Position numbers and translations under genes: made by a program. DNA of 64,000 nucleotides from Variovorax sp. J22P240 (GTDB taxonomy: Bacteria > Pseudomonadota > Gammaproteobacteria > Burkholderiales > Burkholderiaceae_C): NCBI RefSeq assembly GCF_030316855.1, contig NZ_JASZYR010000002.1:248001-312000 (forward strand). Direction: 5' to 3'. Below are positions 29,729-38,039 of the stretch, piece after piece. The notes under the pieces are model-generated. The model was not told the origin of the DNA. It ran no database searches and saw only the letters and a program-made list of their open reading frames with translations. Every line of letters begins with the position of its first letter. Position 1 is the stretch's first letter.

Positions 29729-30613
29729 ATGAAACTATCCGCATTGATGGCAGCCGTCCTGCTCTCTGCCGCCGTCACGGGCGCACAAGCCGCCGACACC
29801 CTGGCCAAGATCGCCGAATCCGGCAAGATCACGCTGGCCTATCGGGAGTCGTCGGTGCCCTTCAGCTACCTCGACGGTCCGAACAAGCCGGTCGGCTTCT
29901 CGGTCGAGCTGTCGAATGCGGTGGTGGACGCGGTCAAGAAGAAACTCAACAAGCCCAATCTGGAAGTGGCGCTGATGGCGGTGACCTCGCAGAACCGTAT
30001 CCCGCTGATCACCAATGGCACCATCGATCTGGAGTGTGGCTCCACCACCAACAACACCGCCCGCGGCAAGGACGTGGCCTTCGCCATCAATCACTTCTAC
30101 ACGGGCACGCGGCTGCTCGTGAAGAAGTCTTCGGGGATCAAGAACTACGGCGACCTCGGGAAGAAGACCGTGGCCAGCACCACCGGCACCACCAATGCGC
30201 TGGTCATGCGCAAGTACAACACCGAGAAGAACCTCGACATGGACATCGTGCTCGGCAAGGATCACGCCGACGCTTTCCTGCTGGTGGAAAGCGACCGCGC
30301 CGTGGCCTTCGCGATGGACGACATCCTTCTGTTCGGCCTTATCGCCAACGCCAAGAGTCCGGGCGACTTCGAAGTGGTGGGCGATGCGCTGCAGGTCGAG
30401 CCCTACGGCTGCATGCTGGCGAAGGACGACCCGGCCTTCAAGAAGGTGGTGGACGACACCATCGTCGGTCTCATGAAGAGCGGCGAATTCGAGAAGATGT
30501 ATACCAAGTGGTTCATGCAGCCGATCCCGCCCAAGGGCATGCCGCTGAACCTGCCGATGAGCCCGCAGTTGCGCGAGAACATCAAGTCGCCGAGCGACAA
30601 GCCAGCGACGTAG
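29729..30613 (+). CDS. Amino-acid ABC transporter substrate-binding protein, GltI-like
   Basis: The 294-residue protein has a signal peptide ending TGAQA-A and the type 2 periplasmic-binding fold: AESGKITLAYRESSVPFSYLDG, ITNGTIDLECGSTTNNTARG and ASTTGTTNALVMRKYN. The DLECGSTTN element is typical of the glutamate/aspartate-binding GltI branch. No permease or ATPase gene is near, so it must use a transporter encoded elsewhere. It is divergent from the D-amino-acid dehydrogenase and precedes an Asp/Glu racemase, which suggests acidic amino-acid use. Confidence 0.9.
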   Translation: MKLSALMAAVLLSAAVTGAQAADTLAKIAESGKITLAYRESSVPFSYLDGPNKPVGFSVELSNAVVDAVKKKLNKPNLEVALMAVTSQNRIPLITNGTIDLECGSTTNNTARGKDVAFAINHFYTGTRLLVKKSSGIKNYGDLGKKTVASTTGTTNALVMRKYNTEKNLDMDIVLGKDHADAFLLVESDRAVAFAMDDILLFGLIANAKSPGDFEVVGDALQVEPYGCMLAKDDPAFKKVVDDTIVGLMKSGEFEKMYTKWFMQPIPPKGMPLNLPMSPQLRENIKSPSDKPAT

Positions 30614-30616
30614 GCA

Positions 30617-30708
30617 CCCCCCAGGCTTGCCCACTTCGTGTGGCCGCCAACCCCCTTGCGGGGCCAACACCTGCGGACCGGCGGAGCCGGATCCGTGGTG
30701 TTTCTGGA
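30617..30708 (+). repeat. Intergenic GC-rich hairpin repeat, copy 3
   Basis: CCCCAGGCTTGCCCACTTCG, CCCCCTTGCGGGG and CGGACCGGCGGAGCCGG elements, between the binding-protein gene and the racemase gene. Confidence 0.8.
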
Positions 30709-30746
30709 AGGGGCTGTGAAGGGGCTGGCGAATTGAGGCGCATGGC

Positions 30747-31508
30747 ATGACACAAGTAGTTGGCATCCTCGGTGGCATGGGGCCGGCAGCGGGCGCGGAT
30801 TTCGTGCGCCTGTTCGTCGATGCTTGTGCGCGGCGGATGCGGGCGCGCGGCGAGACGGTGCGGGACCAGGGCTTTCCGGAGCACTGGCTGGCGCAGGTGC
30901 CGGTGCCGGATCGCAGCGGTGCGCTCGAGTCGGAAGGGCTGGGTGCGCATCAGCCGCTGGAGCCGATGTTGCAGGCATTGGGGCGGCTGGCGGCGCTGGG
31001 CAGCCGGGCGGTCGCGATTGCCTGCAATACGGCGCATGCGTGGCACGCCACCTTGCAGGAGCGCTTTCCGCAGGTCGAGGTGTTGCACGTCGCGCGCGAG
31101 GTGTCGGCGCATCTGGCGGCGCAGGGCGTTCGGGACGTGGCGTTGATGGCGACCGAAGGCACCTACCGCATCGGCCTGTACGAGCAGGCGATGGCGGACG
31201 CCGGCATGGCCTGCCACCTGCCGCTTGCAGAGGAACGTCGGATGCTCATGCGTGGCATCTACGACGGCGTGAAGGCGGGTGACATGCCGTTGGCGCAGGC
31301 CTGCTTCAGCGAGGTCGCACTGCAACTCGCGCGGCGTCATGGATCGGTGGCCATCGTCATGGGATGCACCGAGATTCCCCTCGGGCTCGAGGGCTCGGCG
31401 TCGGTCGGTGGGCTGAGACTGGTCGACCCGGCGCAGGTTCTTGCGTCCGCGCTCGCGGCGCGCGCCTACGACGGGGTTTCGGCGCCAGCCCCACGCGTCC
31501 TCGCCTGA
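30747..31508 (+). CDS. Aspartate/glutamate racemase family protein
   Basis: The 253-residue protein has the family start VVGILGGMGPAAGADF and the two catalytic Cys motifs: AIACNTAHAW and VMGCTEIPLGL. This is the PLP-independent two-base racemase pattern (aspartate or a broad amino-acid racemase), not MurI, which starts differently. It follows the amino-acid binding protein across a repeat copy. Together with the dehydrogenase it makes a small D-/L-acidic-amino-acid group. The specific substrate is uncertain. Confidence 0.9.
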   Translation: MTQVVGILGGMGPAAGADFVRLFVDACARRMRARGETVRDQGFPEHWLAQVPVPDRSGALESEGLGAHQPLEPMLQALGRLAALGSRAVAIACNTAHAWHATLQERFPQVEVLHVAREVSAHLAAQGVRDVALMATEGTYRIGLYEQAMADAGMACHLPLAEERRMLMRGIYDGVKAGDMPLAQACFSEVALQLARRHGSVAIVMGCTEIPLGLEGSASVGGLRLVDPAQVLASALAARAYDGVSAPAPRVLA

Positions 31509-31576
31509 TCGCCTACATTGCGGCCTGCGCTTCGCGCGCCAGCCTTTGTCCGTCGATTTCACAGGAGTTCGCCCGT

Positions 31577-32485
31577 ATGACTCGTTCCGAGAATGCTTCC
31601 GATCTGCAAGCCGATTTCGATTCGCTCCGCCCCGGCGACAGCACCGAGCAGGGCGCGACGCGCCGCACGGCGCTCAAGGCCGCCATCGGGGTGGGTTATG
31701 CGGCGGCCACCTTGCCGATCGCGGCGCAAACCGTCGTCAAGACGTCCGACGAGGGCCTCAAGGCCGGCCCCGTCAAGTACACGGTGAACGGCTTCGAGGT
31801 GCCGGCCTATGCCGCCGCGCCGGCCGGCAAGACCGGCTTGCCGGTGGTGCTCGTGGTCCAGGAGATCTTCGGTGTGCACGAATACATCGCCGACACCTGC
31901 CGCCGCTTCGCCAAGGCCGGCTACCTGGCCATTGCGCCCGAGCTTTACGCGCGTCAGGGCGACCCGAAGGGGTATACCGACATCCCGAAACTGCAGGCCG
32001 ACATCGTCAGCAAGGTTCCCGATGCGCAGGTCATGGCCGACCTCGACGGCGCGCTCAAGTACGCGGCTGCGAACGGCGGCGACGTTCAGGAAGCGGCCAT
32101 CACGGGCTTTTGCTGGGGCGGACGCATCGTCTGGCTCTATGCGGCCACGGGCAAGGTCAAGGCCGGCGCGGCCTGGTACGGCCGGCTCATCGGGCAGCCT
32201 TCGGAGCTGACGCCCCGGCATCCCATCGACGTCGCCGCCAACCTGCAGGCGCCGGTGCTGGGCCTGTACGGCGGCAAGGACCAGGGGATTCCGCTTGACA
32301 CGGTTGATAAGATGAAAGCCGCCCTGGCAACCGGTTCACCGGCTGCCAAGGCTTCGCAGTTCGTCGTGTATCCCGAAGCGGGCCATGCGTTCCATGCCGA
32401 CAACCGGTCCAGCTACGTCAAAGAGGCGGCCGAAGACGGATGGAAGCGCGCCCTGGCCTGGTTCAAAGCCAACGGTGTGGCCTAG
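31577..32485 (+). CDS. Dienelactone-hydrolase family protein with Tat-like signal
   Basis: ATG 31577 has AGGAG upstream. The 302-residue protein has a leader of ~45 residues ending in TRRTALKAAIGVGYAAATLPIAAQ spread over the junction, a twin-arginine-type signal. The catalytic domain has VQEIFGVHEYIADTC, the nucleophile GFCWGG (Cys instead of Ser) and the His in PEAGHAFHAD, all typical of dienelactone hydrolase. The family opens lactone intermediates in catechol breakdown, but exported homologues are of unknown role. Followed by a terminator-like hairpin at 32512. Confidence 0.88.
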   Translation: MTRSENASDLQADFDSLRPGDSTEQGATRRTALKAAIGVGYAAATLPIAAQTVVKTSDEGLKAGPVKYTVNGFEVPAYAAAPAGKTGLPVVLVVQEIFGVHEYIADTCRRFAKAGYLAIAPELYARQGDPKGYTDIPKLQADIVSKVPDAQVMADLDGALKYAAANGGDVQEAAITGFCWGGRIVWLYAATGKVKAGAAWYGRLIGQPSELTPRHPIDVAANLQAPVLGLYGGKDQGIPLDTVDKMKAALATGSPAAKASQFVVYPEAGHAFHADNRSSYVKEAAEDGWKRALAWFKANGVA

Positions 32486-32511
32486 CCACATCCGCTAGCC
32501 GCTTTCAATCG

Positions 32512-32534
32512 AAAGCCGTCCGATGGACGGCTTT
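32512..32534 (+). terminator. Intrinsic terminator after dienelactone hydrolase gene
   Basis: The stem AAAGCCGTCC pairs with GGACGGCTTT around GAT and is followed by a T-rich run (TTTTGTTTTTT). Confidence 0.85.
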
Positions 32535-32563
32535 TGTTTTTTGCCACCATTGCGCAAGCAGTC

Positions 32564-33490
32564 ATGAATTTGTTAGCCATCATCGCCGCGACCCTGGTCG
32601 CCGGCATCGGAAGTGTCTGGATCGCCGCGCTGCTGCTGCGCGTGGGCGTGCGTAGCGGGGCCGGCGGCGTGAATCCGCAGCATTTGCTGAGCCTCGCCGC
32701 GGGCGCGCTGTTGGCGACCGCCTTCATGCACCTGCTGCCCGAAGCCTTCGAGAGCCACATCGCGCCGGCCGTGCTGTTCGGCGTGCTGTTGTTCGGACTG
32801 GTTTTCTTTTTTCTGCTCGACAAGGCAGAGTTGTGGCACCACGGGCACGAGCATCATCATGGCGAGCACGTCGACGAACCTGGGCACAGCCGAGCCAATC
32901 CGCACGATCAAGGCCATCACCACCTTCACGTTCACGCCCACGACCATGCGCATGCGCATGCGCACGACGCCAAGGGCGGCGGCTGGGCCGTGCTCACCGG
33001 CGACAGCGTTCACTGCTTCGGCGACGGCATCCTGATCGCCTCGGCCTTCGTCGCGGACATGCGCCTGGGCCTGGTGGCTGCGATCGCCGTGCTCGCGCAC
33101 GAGGTGCCTCACCACATCGGTGACCTGGTCGTGCTGCGCCAGAGTTCGTCCAACCAGCGCGTGGCGCTCGTCAAGGTCTCATTGGCCGGGACGATGACCG
33201 CGCTTGGCGGCCTGGTGGGCTGGTGGCTGGTCGACCAGCTGCATGGGTGGCTCCCCTATTTCCTGGTGCTGGCGGCCAGCAGCTTCGTCTACGTGGCGCT
33301 GGCCGACTTGATCCCGCAGCTGCAGAAGCGGCTGCCGGCGCGGCAGACGGCCTTGCAGATCGTGTGGCTGGCGATCGGCATCCTGCTCGTCACGCTCGTG
33401 AGCCGGTTCGCGCATGCCGACCATGACCATGCGCACGGCGGCGTTGCCGATCCGGACCACGCGCACGGGGCGTCCGACCACAAGCACTGA
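32564..33490 (+). CDS. ZIP-family metal transporter with His-rich loop
   Basis: The 308-residue membrane protein has the ZIP signature around HEVPHHIGDLVVLRQ and the earlier SVHCFGDGILIASAF, with the characteristic His/Glu transport-site residues in membrane helices 4 and 5. About eight membrane segments. A His-rich cytosolic loop (HHGHEHHHGEHVDEPGHSR..., residues ~95-145, with repeated HAHDHAHAHAHD) and a second His-rich C-terminus are striking. Probably imports Zn2+ or another divalent metal. The start is uncertain, because an upstream in-frame start would add 10 residues and neither has a good Shine-Dalgarno. Confidence 0.9.
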   Translation: MNLLAIIAATLVAGIGSVWIAALLLRVGVRSGAGGVNPQHLLSLAAGALLATAFMHLLPEAFESHIAPAVLFGVLLFGLVFFFLLDKAELWHHGHEHHHGEHVDEPGHSRANPHDQGHHHLHVHAHDHAHAHAHDAKGGGWAVLTGDSVHCFGDGILIASAFVADMRLGLVAAIAVLAHEVPHHIGDLVVLRQSSSNQRVALVKVSLAGTMTALGGLVGWWLVDQLHGWLPYFLVLAASSFVYVALADLIPQLQKRLPARQTALQIVWLAIGILLVTLVSRFAHADHDHAHGGVADPDHAHGASDHKH

Positions 33491-33607
33491 GTGGACACCC
33501 GCGGCACTTTCTGACACGCTTGTTGCCCCTTCGCCGAAGTGGCTGATTCGGCTGGGACCCACACTCGGGGTGCATCATGCAAACATCAGTCAGCCAGGAG
33601 TCCGATC

Positions 33608-33841
33608 ATGATCAGCGCCGACCCCCCTCTGCGTCCCGGAGAAGCCGCAGACGAACCCGAGATCGACGAAGCCGAAGACACATTGCCCGAGGACGACGAG
33701 GCGTTCGAAGAAGATGACGCCGAAGCGACCGATGAGCTGTCCGAAGAAACCGGCATCGACCTGACCGATGCCAGTGAGCTCGATGCCGACAACGTGCCGG
33801 CGGACGAGGAGTTTGACCGCGTGATTCAGGCCCCGGATTGA
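33608..33841 (+). CDS. Small acidic hypothetical protein
   Basis: AGGAG precedes the ATG with good spacing. The 77-residue product is extremely acidic, with about 30 Asp/Glu against 3 Arg and no Lys (PEIDEAEDTLPEDDEAFEEDDAEATDE...). It has no predicted membrane segment or recognisable domain and is likely disordered. It lies between the ZIP gene and dodecin with repeat copy 4 after it. Function unknown; the ribosome-binding site argues that it is real. Confidence 0.65.
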   Translation: MISADPPLRPGEAADEPEIDEAEDTLPEDDEAFEEDDAEATDELSEETGIDLTDASELDADNVPADEEFDRVIQAPD

Positions 33842-33850
33842 CCAAGCTTA

Positions 33851-33943
33851 CCCCCAGGCTTGCCTCACTTCGTGTGGCCGCCCACCCCCTGCCGGGGGCA
33901 ATGCCTGCGGCCCGGCAAAGCCGGTTCCGCGGCATTCCCGGAA
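33851..33943 (+). repeat. Intergenic GC-rich hairpin repeat, copy 4
   Basis: CCCCCAGGCTTGCCTCACTT, CCCCCTGCCGGGGG and CGGCCCGGCAAAGCCGG hairpin elements between the acidic ORF and dodecin. Confidence 0.8.
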
Positions 33944-33953
33944 TGGCGCGGGT

Positions 33954-34163
33954 CTAGTCCTCCAGCGTGAAGCCGGCCTTGATCGTCACCTGCCAATGGG
34001 CTACCTTGCCGTCGATCACATGGCCGCGCGTTTCGGTCACTTCGAACCACTGGATGTTGCGCACGGATTCGCTGGCTTTGGCGATGGCGCGCAGCACGGC
34101 ATCGTCGCTGCTCGTCGGCGATGAGCCTGTGAGTTCGAGGAGCTTGTAGACGTGATTGGACAT
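33954..34163 (-). CDS. Dodecin flavin-storage protein
   Basis: AGGAGG precedes the ATG at 34163. The 69-residue protein [15 protein letters not shown]..., with the conserved [14 protein letters not shown] and [12 protein letters not shown] segments, is a full-length dodecin. These proteins form hollow dodecamers that bind FMN or riboflavin at a Trp (here W in IQWFEV). Cytosolic. It is a single gene, divergent from the GNAT gene. Confidence 0.94.
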   Translation of the reverse strand: MSNHVYKLLELTGSSPTSSDDAVLRAIAKASESVRNIQWFEVTETRGHVIDGKVAHWQVTIKAGFTLED

Positions 34164-34355
34164 GGGGGCCTCCTGTCGCAGGGGGACGTGCGAATTGCGC
34201 GTGCCTCGCCGCGCCATGTTGGCACGGCATGGGCGTTCAGCACTCCTAGTTGAAACCCGGGGCTTGCTTGTCCATGTCCCGCACCTGCCTGTGGCGGCAC
34301 GGGCGTGCAATATGCTTCCCGCAACTTCAATACTCGAAATGATGGTCAAGCGTCG

Positions 34356-34832
34356 ATGAACCCTTCATCTGCAGTCATTCGGATCGACCTCGACGATCTC
34401 TCGGGCCCGGAGATTCGTGCGTTGCTACAAGCCCATCTGCGCAACATGCACGAGCTTTCGCCGCCCTGCAGCGTTCACGCGTTGGACATCGACAAACTGC
34501 GACAGCCCGATGTCACGTTCTGGACGGCGTGGGGAGGCAATGAACTGCTCGGATGCGGCGCGCTTCGGGAGCTTTCGCCGAAACATGGCGAGGTCAAGTC
34601 GATGCGAACCTCGGATGCCCATCGGGGACAAGGGGTCGCACGCGCCGTGCTTCATCGCATCATCGAGGAAGCGCGGACGCGTTCCTACGATCGATTGAGT
34701 CTGGAGACGGGCCGGATGAAGGCGTTCGAGCCGGCGCAGAAGCTCTACGAGTCGTTCGGGTTCACGCGCTGCGCTCCCTTCGGCAACTACGTCGATGATC
34801 CCCACAGCGTCTTCATGACGAGGTCGCTGTAG
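34356..34832 (+). CDS. GNAT-family N-acetyltransferase
   Basis: The 158-residue protein has the acetyl-CoA pyrophosphate-binding motif in [15 protein letters not shown] and the motif B region [11 protein letters not shown]. The remainder ([29 protein letters not shown]) is the core GNAT sheet. It resembles E. coli YafP/PhnO-type small acetyltransferases in layout. The acceptor is unknown. No Shine-Dalgarno is evident. Confidence 0.88.
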   Translation: MNPSSAVIRIDLDDLSGPEIRALLQAHLRNMHELSPPCSVHALDIDKLRQPDVTFWTAWGGNELLGCGALRELSPKHGEVKSMRTSDAHRGQGVARAVLHRIIEEARTRSYDRLSLETGRMKAFEPAQKLYESFGFTRCAPFGNYVDDPHSVFMTRSL

Positions 34833-34845
34833 CGGAGGTTGTCGG

Positions 34846-35445
34846 TTACTTCGCGCCGCCGGTGTACTTGGTGACGCTGTCGGCTGTGACGTGGTAGCCG
34901 CTCACGCCCATCATCGAATCGTTGCGCAGGGTCTGCAGCTTGCCGGTGACCCACACGGTGTCCATGGCGCGGAATTTCGCGCCTTGCTTCGGGCGCACGT
35001 GCAGGATCTGGTTGGCCGGCGGCGGCGGTGTGTGGATGCAGGCGCCGAAGTAGGGCACCAGCAGGAACTCGGTGACTTCGCCCTTGTTCTCTTCGAGCGG
35101 CACGATGAACCCGGGGATCTTCACCTCGACGCCGTTCATCGCGGCGTTGGTCGGCGCGTTGTTCGACGCGTCCTGGAGCTTCATAAGCATCTCGTTGGCG
35201 CGCGGGTCGCTGTCGTCGAGCTTGCTCAGGTCCATGCCCTTGAGTTCCTTCATCGGGTCCCAGTCCTTGGGCACCAGTTCTTCCCACGAGATGACGCGAG
35301 GCTGGCCGGGTGCGGCCTTGGCGTCGGCGGGCTTGCCACCGAGCGGGTTGGTCGGGGAGGTGGCCTGTGGCGAGGGCTCGGCGGCCCATGCGCTGCCGGC
35401 GATGACGACCGCGAGAAGGAAGGAAACGGGAAGGCGCAATGTCAT
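34846..35445 (-). CDS. DUF3299 exported protein
   Basis: The 199-residue protein has a signal peptide (residues ~1-21, SFLLAVVIAGSAWAAE). The body has the DUF3299 core PGFIVPLEENKGEVTEFLL, VPYFGACIHTPPPPANQI and a short OB-like end. No enzyme activity is known for the family. The AAGGA site upstream supports this start. It is the last gene of a minus-strand unit DUF2796-ATPase-permease-DUF3299, with a 2-base gap to the permease. The arrangement echoes Zrg-type zinc loci, so a metal-trafficking role is likely but unproven. Confidence 0.85.
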   Translation of the reverse strand: MTLRLPVSFLLAVVIAGSAWAAEPSPQATSPTNPLGGKPADAKAAPGQPRVISWEELVPKDWDPMKELKGMDLSKLDDSDPRANEMLMKLQDASNNAPTNAAMNGVEVKIPGFIVPLEENKGEVTEFLLVPYFGACIHTPPPPANQILHVRPKQGAKFRAMDTVWVTGKLQTLRNDSMMGVSGYHVTADSVTKYTGGAK

Positions 35446-35447
35446 GT

Positions 35448-36710
35448 TCAGATCCTTGGAGAGAGGCCATCGGCGAGTGAAAGCCGGTAGGCGCGGATGC
35501 CCGGCAGCAGGCTGGCGACCCAGCCGGCCACGACGAGGGCCGCGAGCAGCGTCCATTCGTTCAGTGTAGGTTCGGACAAGTGCAGCGCCAGTCCGAACTG
35601 CGATTGAAGCCAGGGGGAAAGCAGGGTGACACCCAGCACGGCAAAGACGACGCCGATCGCCACGCCCAGCAGCGTGACCAGCGCGCCTTCGAGCGCCAGC
35701 AGCGCGAGCACGTGGCGCAGGCTGGCGCCGACAGCGCGCAGCACGGCCAGCTCGCGGCGCCGCTCGTTGAGGCTGGCCATCACCACCGACACCAGCCCTG
35801 CGAGGCTGACGAGTGCGACCAGCGCCGACATCAGCAGCAGCGCGTTCTCGCCGACGCCGATCACGCCCCACAGCTCGTCGAGCGCCACGCCCGGGAGGAT
35901 GGCCATCAGCGGCTCGTCCGCATAGGTGGAGACCCAGCGCTGCACTGCGAACACGGCGGCGCGGTTCTTCAGGCCGACCAGCGCGGCGGTCACGTTCTTG
36001 GGCGTGAGGTCGAACTTGCGAACTTGTTCGGCCGGGATCTTGACGCCCGGCATCGGGGCGCCGCCCATCCATTCGAGGTGGATGGCTTCCATCGCTGGGA
36101 GCCCGATGTGCACCGTGCGGTCGACCGGCGTGCCGGTGCGCGCCAGCACACCCACCACGGTGAAAGGCTTGTCGGCATGCTCGGACACGTTCAGCTCGCC
36201 GCTCCCGTGGGCCAGCGTGATCTTCTGGCCGACGTGATAACCCAGCTTGTCGGCCACCTCGGCGCCGACCACGGCGTCGAAGAGTTCGCCGAAGGGCTTG
36301 CCCTCGCGCATCCGGAGCGGCTGGCGGTTGCTGTAGTGGAAGTGCTCGAAGTAGGCGGGCGTGGTGGCCAGCACCGAGAAGCCGCGGTGCGAGTCGCCCA
36401 GCGACAGCGGCACGACCCAGTCGACGCCGGGGTGCGCGGCAAGCGCCTGCACGCTCTTCCACTGCACGTTGTTGGTGGCGGCGCCGATGCGAAACACGGA
36501 ATAGAGAAGCAACTGCGTCGAGCCGGTGCGCGCGCCGACGATCAGGTCGGTACCCGACACCGAGGACGAGAAGTTCTCGCGCAGTTCGGTACGGATGCGC
36601 TCGACGCCGAGCAGCAGAAAGGTCGATAGCGCGATCGACAGCACGGTGAGAGCGAGGGTGAAGCGGCGGTTCCACGCGCTGCGCCACGCGATGCCAAAGA
36701 GGGCGCTCAT
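35448..36710 (-). CDS. ABC transporter permease, FtsX/MacB-like
   Basis: The 420-residue protein has one N-terminal membrane helix (~18-36), a large periplasmic domain (~50-265), and three C-terminal helices with NERRRELAVLRAVGAS between the first two. This is the FtsX-like four-helix layout of LolCE/MacB-type permeases that act on periplasmic or membrane substrates rather than importing. It overlaps the ATPase gene by four bases, so the pair form one transporter. Confidence 0.9.
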   Translation of the reverse strand: MSALFGIAWRSAWNRRFTLALTVLSIALSTFLLLGVERIRTELRENFSSSVSGTDLIVGARTGSTQLLLYSVFRIGAATNNVQWKSVQALAAHPGVDWVVPLSLGDSHRGFSVLATTPAYFEHFHYSNRQPLRMREGKPFGELFDAVVGAEVADKLGYHVGQKITLAHGSGELNVSEHADKPFTVVGVLARTGTPVDRTVHIGLPAMEAIHLEWMGGAPMPGVKIPAEQVRKFDLTPKNVTAALVGLKNRAAVFAVQRWVSTYADEPLMAILPGVALDELWGVIGVGENALLLMSALVALVSLAGLVSVVMASLNERRRELAVLRAVGASLRHVLALLALEGALVTLLGVAIGVVFAVLGVTLLSPWLQSQFGLALHLSEPTLNEWTLLAALVVAGWVASLLPGIRAYRLSLADGLSPRI

Positions 36711-37477
36711 TGGGGAACCTCCGTGCTTCGCACTGCGGTGCGAGCTTGCTTGGAGCGGTCCGGCGCGGCGCTCATGCCAGCCCCCCCCGAAGCCGCACGA
36801 TTGATCTCGGGCAACAGTACATGGCGCGAGAAGCGTTCGGCGATGCGCTGGTCATGGCTCACGAACACGAGCGCGCTGTGGTTCGTCCGGCAAGCCGACA
36901 GCAGCACGTCGAGGAAGGCTTCGCGGCGGTCCTCGTCGAGCGCCGAGGTCGGTTCGTCGGCAATCACGATTTCGGGATGACCGACGAGCGCACGCGCGGC
37001 GGCCACGCGCTGTTGCTGGCCGACCGACAGCTGCATCGCCTGGCGCTGCCACAGGCTGGCATCCAGGCCCATCTGCGCGAGCAGCTCTTCAGCCTGCGCC
37101 CGCGCCGTGCCATCGCGCGACGCCCGTTCCATGCGCCGCGCCGAGAAGCGGCAGGGCAGCAGCACGTTGTCGAGCACGCTGAGGTACGGCAGCAGGTTGA
37201 ACTGCTGGAAGATGTAGCCCACATGCGCGACGCGCGATCGGTCGCGCGCGGCTCCCGAGAGTGCGGCCCAATCGTGTCCGAGCAGGGTGATGCGGCCCGC
37301 GTCGGCCACCAGCACGCCGGCCAGCAGCGACAGCAGCGTGCTCTTTCCGCAGCCGCTGGGGCCATGCAGGAAGACGGCCTCGCCGGCCGAAATGTCGAGC
37401 CGTTCGATGTCGATGCAGGGCGTTTGGGCGCCGGGCCAGGCGAAGCGCAGCGATTCGGCGGAAAGGACGAGCGTCAC
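36707..37477 (-). CDS. ABC transporter ATP-binding protein, LolD/MacB type
   Basis: The 256-residue ATPase has Walker A GPSGCGKST, signature LSVGQQQRVA (first G variant: V in place of G), Walker B VIADEPTSALDE and the switch HDQRI. Small, LolD/MacB-type by length and by its permease partner. Seven bases separate it from the DUF2796 gene and it overlaps the permease gene by four, so all are co-transcribed. Confidence 0.92.
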   Translation of the reverse strand: MTLVLSAESLRFAWPGAQTPCIDIERLDISAGEAVFLHGPSGCGKSTLLSLLAGVLVADAGRITLLGHDWAALSGAARDRSRVAHVGYIFQQFNLLPYLSVLDNVLLPCRFSARRMERASRDGTARAQAEELLAQMGLDASLWQRQAMQLSVGQQQRVAAARALVGHPEIVIADEPTSALDEDRREAFLDVLLSACRTNHSALVFVSHDQRIAERFSRHVLLPEINRAASGGAGMSAAPDRSKQARTAVRSTEVPQ

Positions 37478-37484
37478 GAGCGAA

Positions 37485-38039
37485 TCACTTGGTCCAGGTC
37501 AGTCGCGTGGCCGGCCGTTTCAGCGTGCGCTTGAACTGGCCCTGCGGCGAAACGATCTGGGCCTCGATCTGGCGTGGACCCTTGAAGACATTGAAGAGAT
37601 CGATGTCGATGAATTTCGCCGCCCCGGCGTTGGTGCAGTTGAACGCGATGGTGGCGTCGAGGTCGGCGTGGCCTTCGGTGGCAGTGGCGTCTGGCTTGCC
37701 CAAGCCCAGCGCGGCGGAGCGCAGCGTCACCGGACCGAGCTTGCAATTGGCGGTGGGATCGATCTTGAAGAGATGATCCGCTGCGCGAAGCTGTGCGACG
37801 GCATCGACGACGGCTTTTTTCTCGGCATCGGTGCGCGGCGCGCGTTCGAAGCCGACGAAGTTGTCGAGCGGCGATCCCATCTCGATCACGACGGTGGGGC
37901 CTTCGACGACGACGTCGAGCTTGATCTGGCCATGCACGTGGGCGTGCTGGGTCTGAGCCGAGGCGGCGAGAGGAAATGCGGTGAGTGCGAAGAAAGCGGT
38001 CAGTGCGAGGGTCGAGAGCGGCCTGCTCGTCAGGATCAT
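37485..38039 (-). CDS. DUF2796 (ZrgA-like) exported protein
   Basis: The 184-residue protein has a signal peptide (FFALTAFPLAASAQ) and then TQHAHVHGQIKLDVVVEGPTV, matching the DUF2796 start in which a mature N-terminal His cluster (HAHVHG) could bind zinc. The rest (SPLDNFVGFERAPRTDAEKKAV, with LPANC-type Cys at NCKLGP and FNCTN) follows the family. ZrgA in Vibrio is a zinc-regulated DUF2796 protein; a similar role is inferred. Its start overlaps the sulfurtransferase stop by ATGA. Confidence 0.85.
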   Translation of the reverse strand: MILTSRPLSTLALTAFFALTAFPLAASAQTQHAHVHGQIKLDVVVEGPTVVIEMGSPLDNFVGFERAPRTDAEKKAVVDAVAQLRAADHLFKIDPTANCKLGPVTLRSAALGLGKPDATATEGHADLDATIAFNCTNAGAAKFIDIDLFNVFKGPRQIEAQIVSPQGQFKRTLKRPATRLTWTK

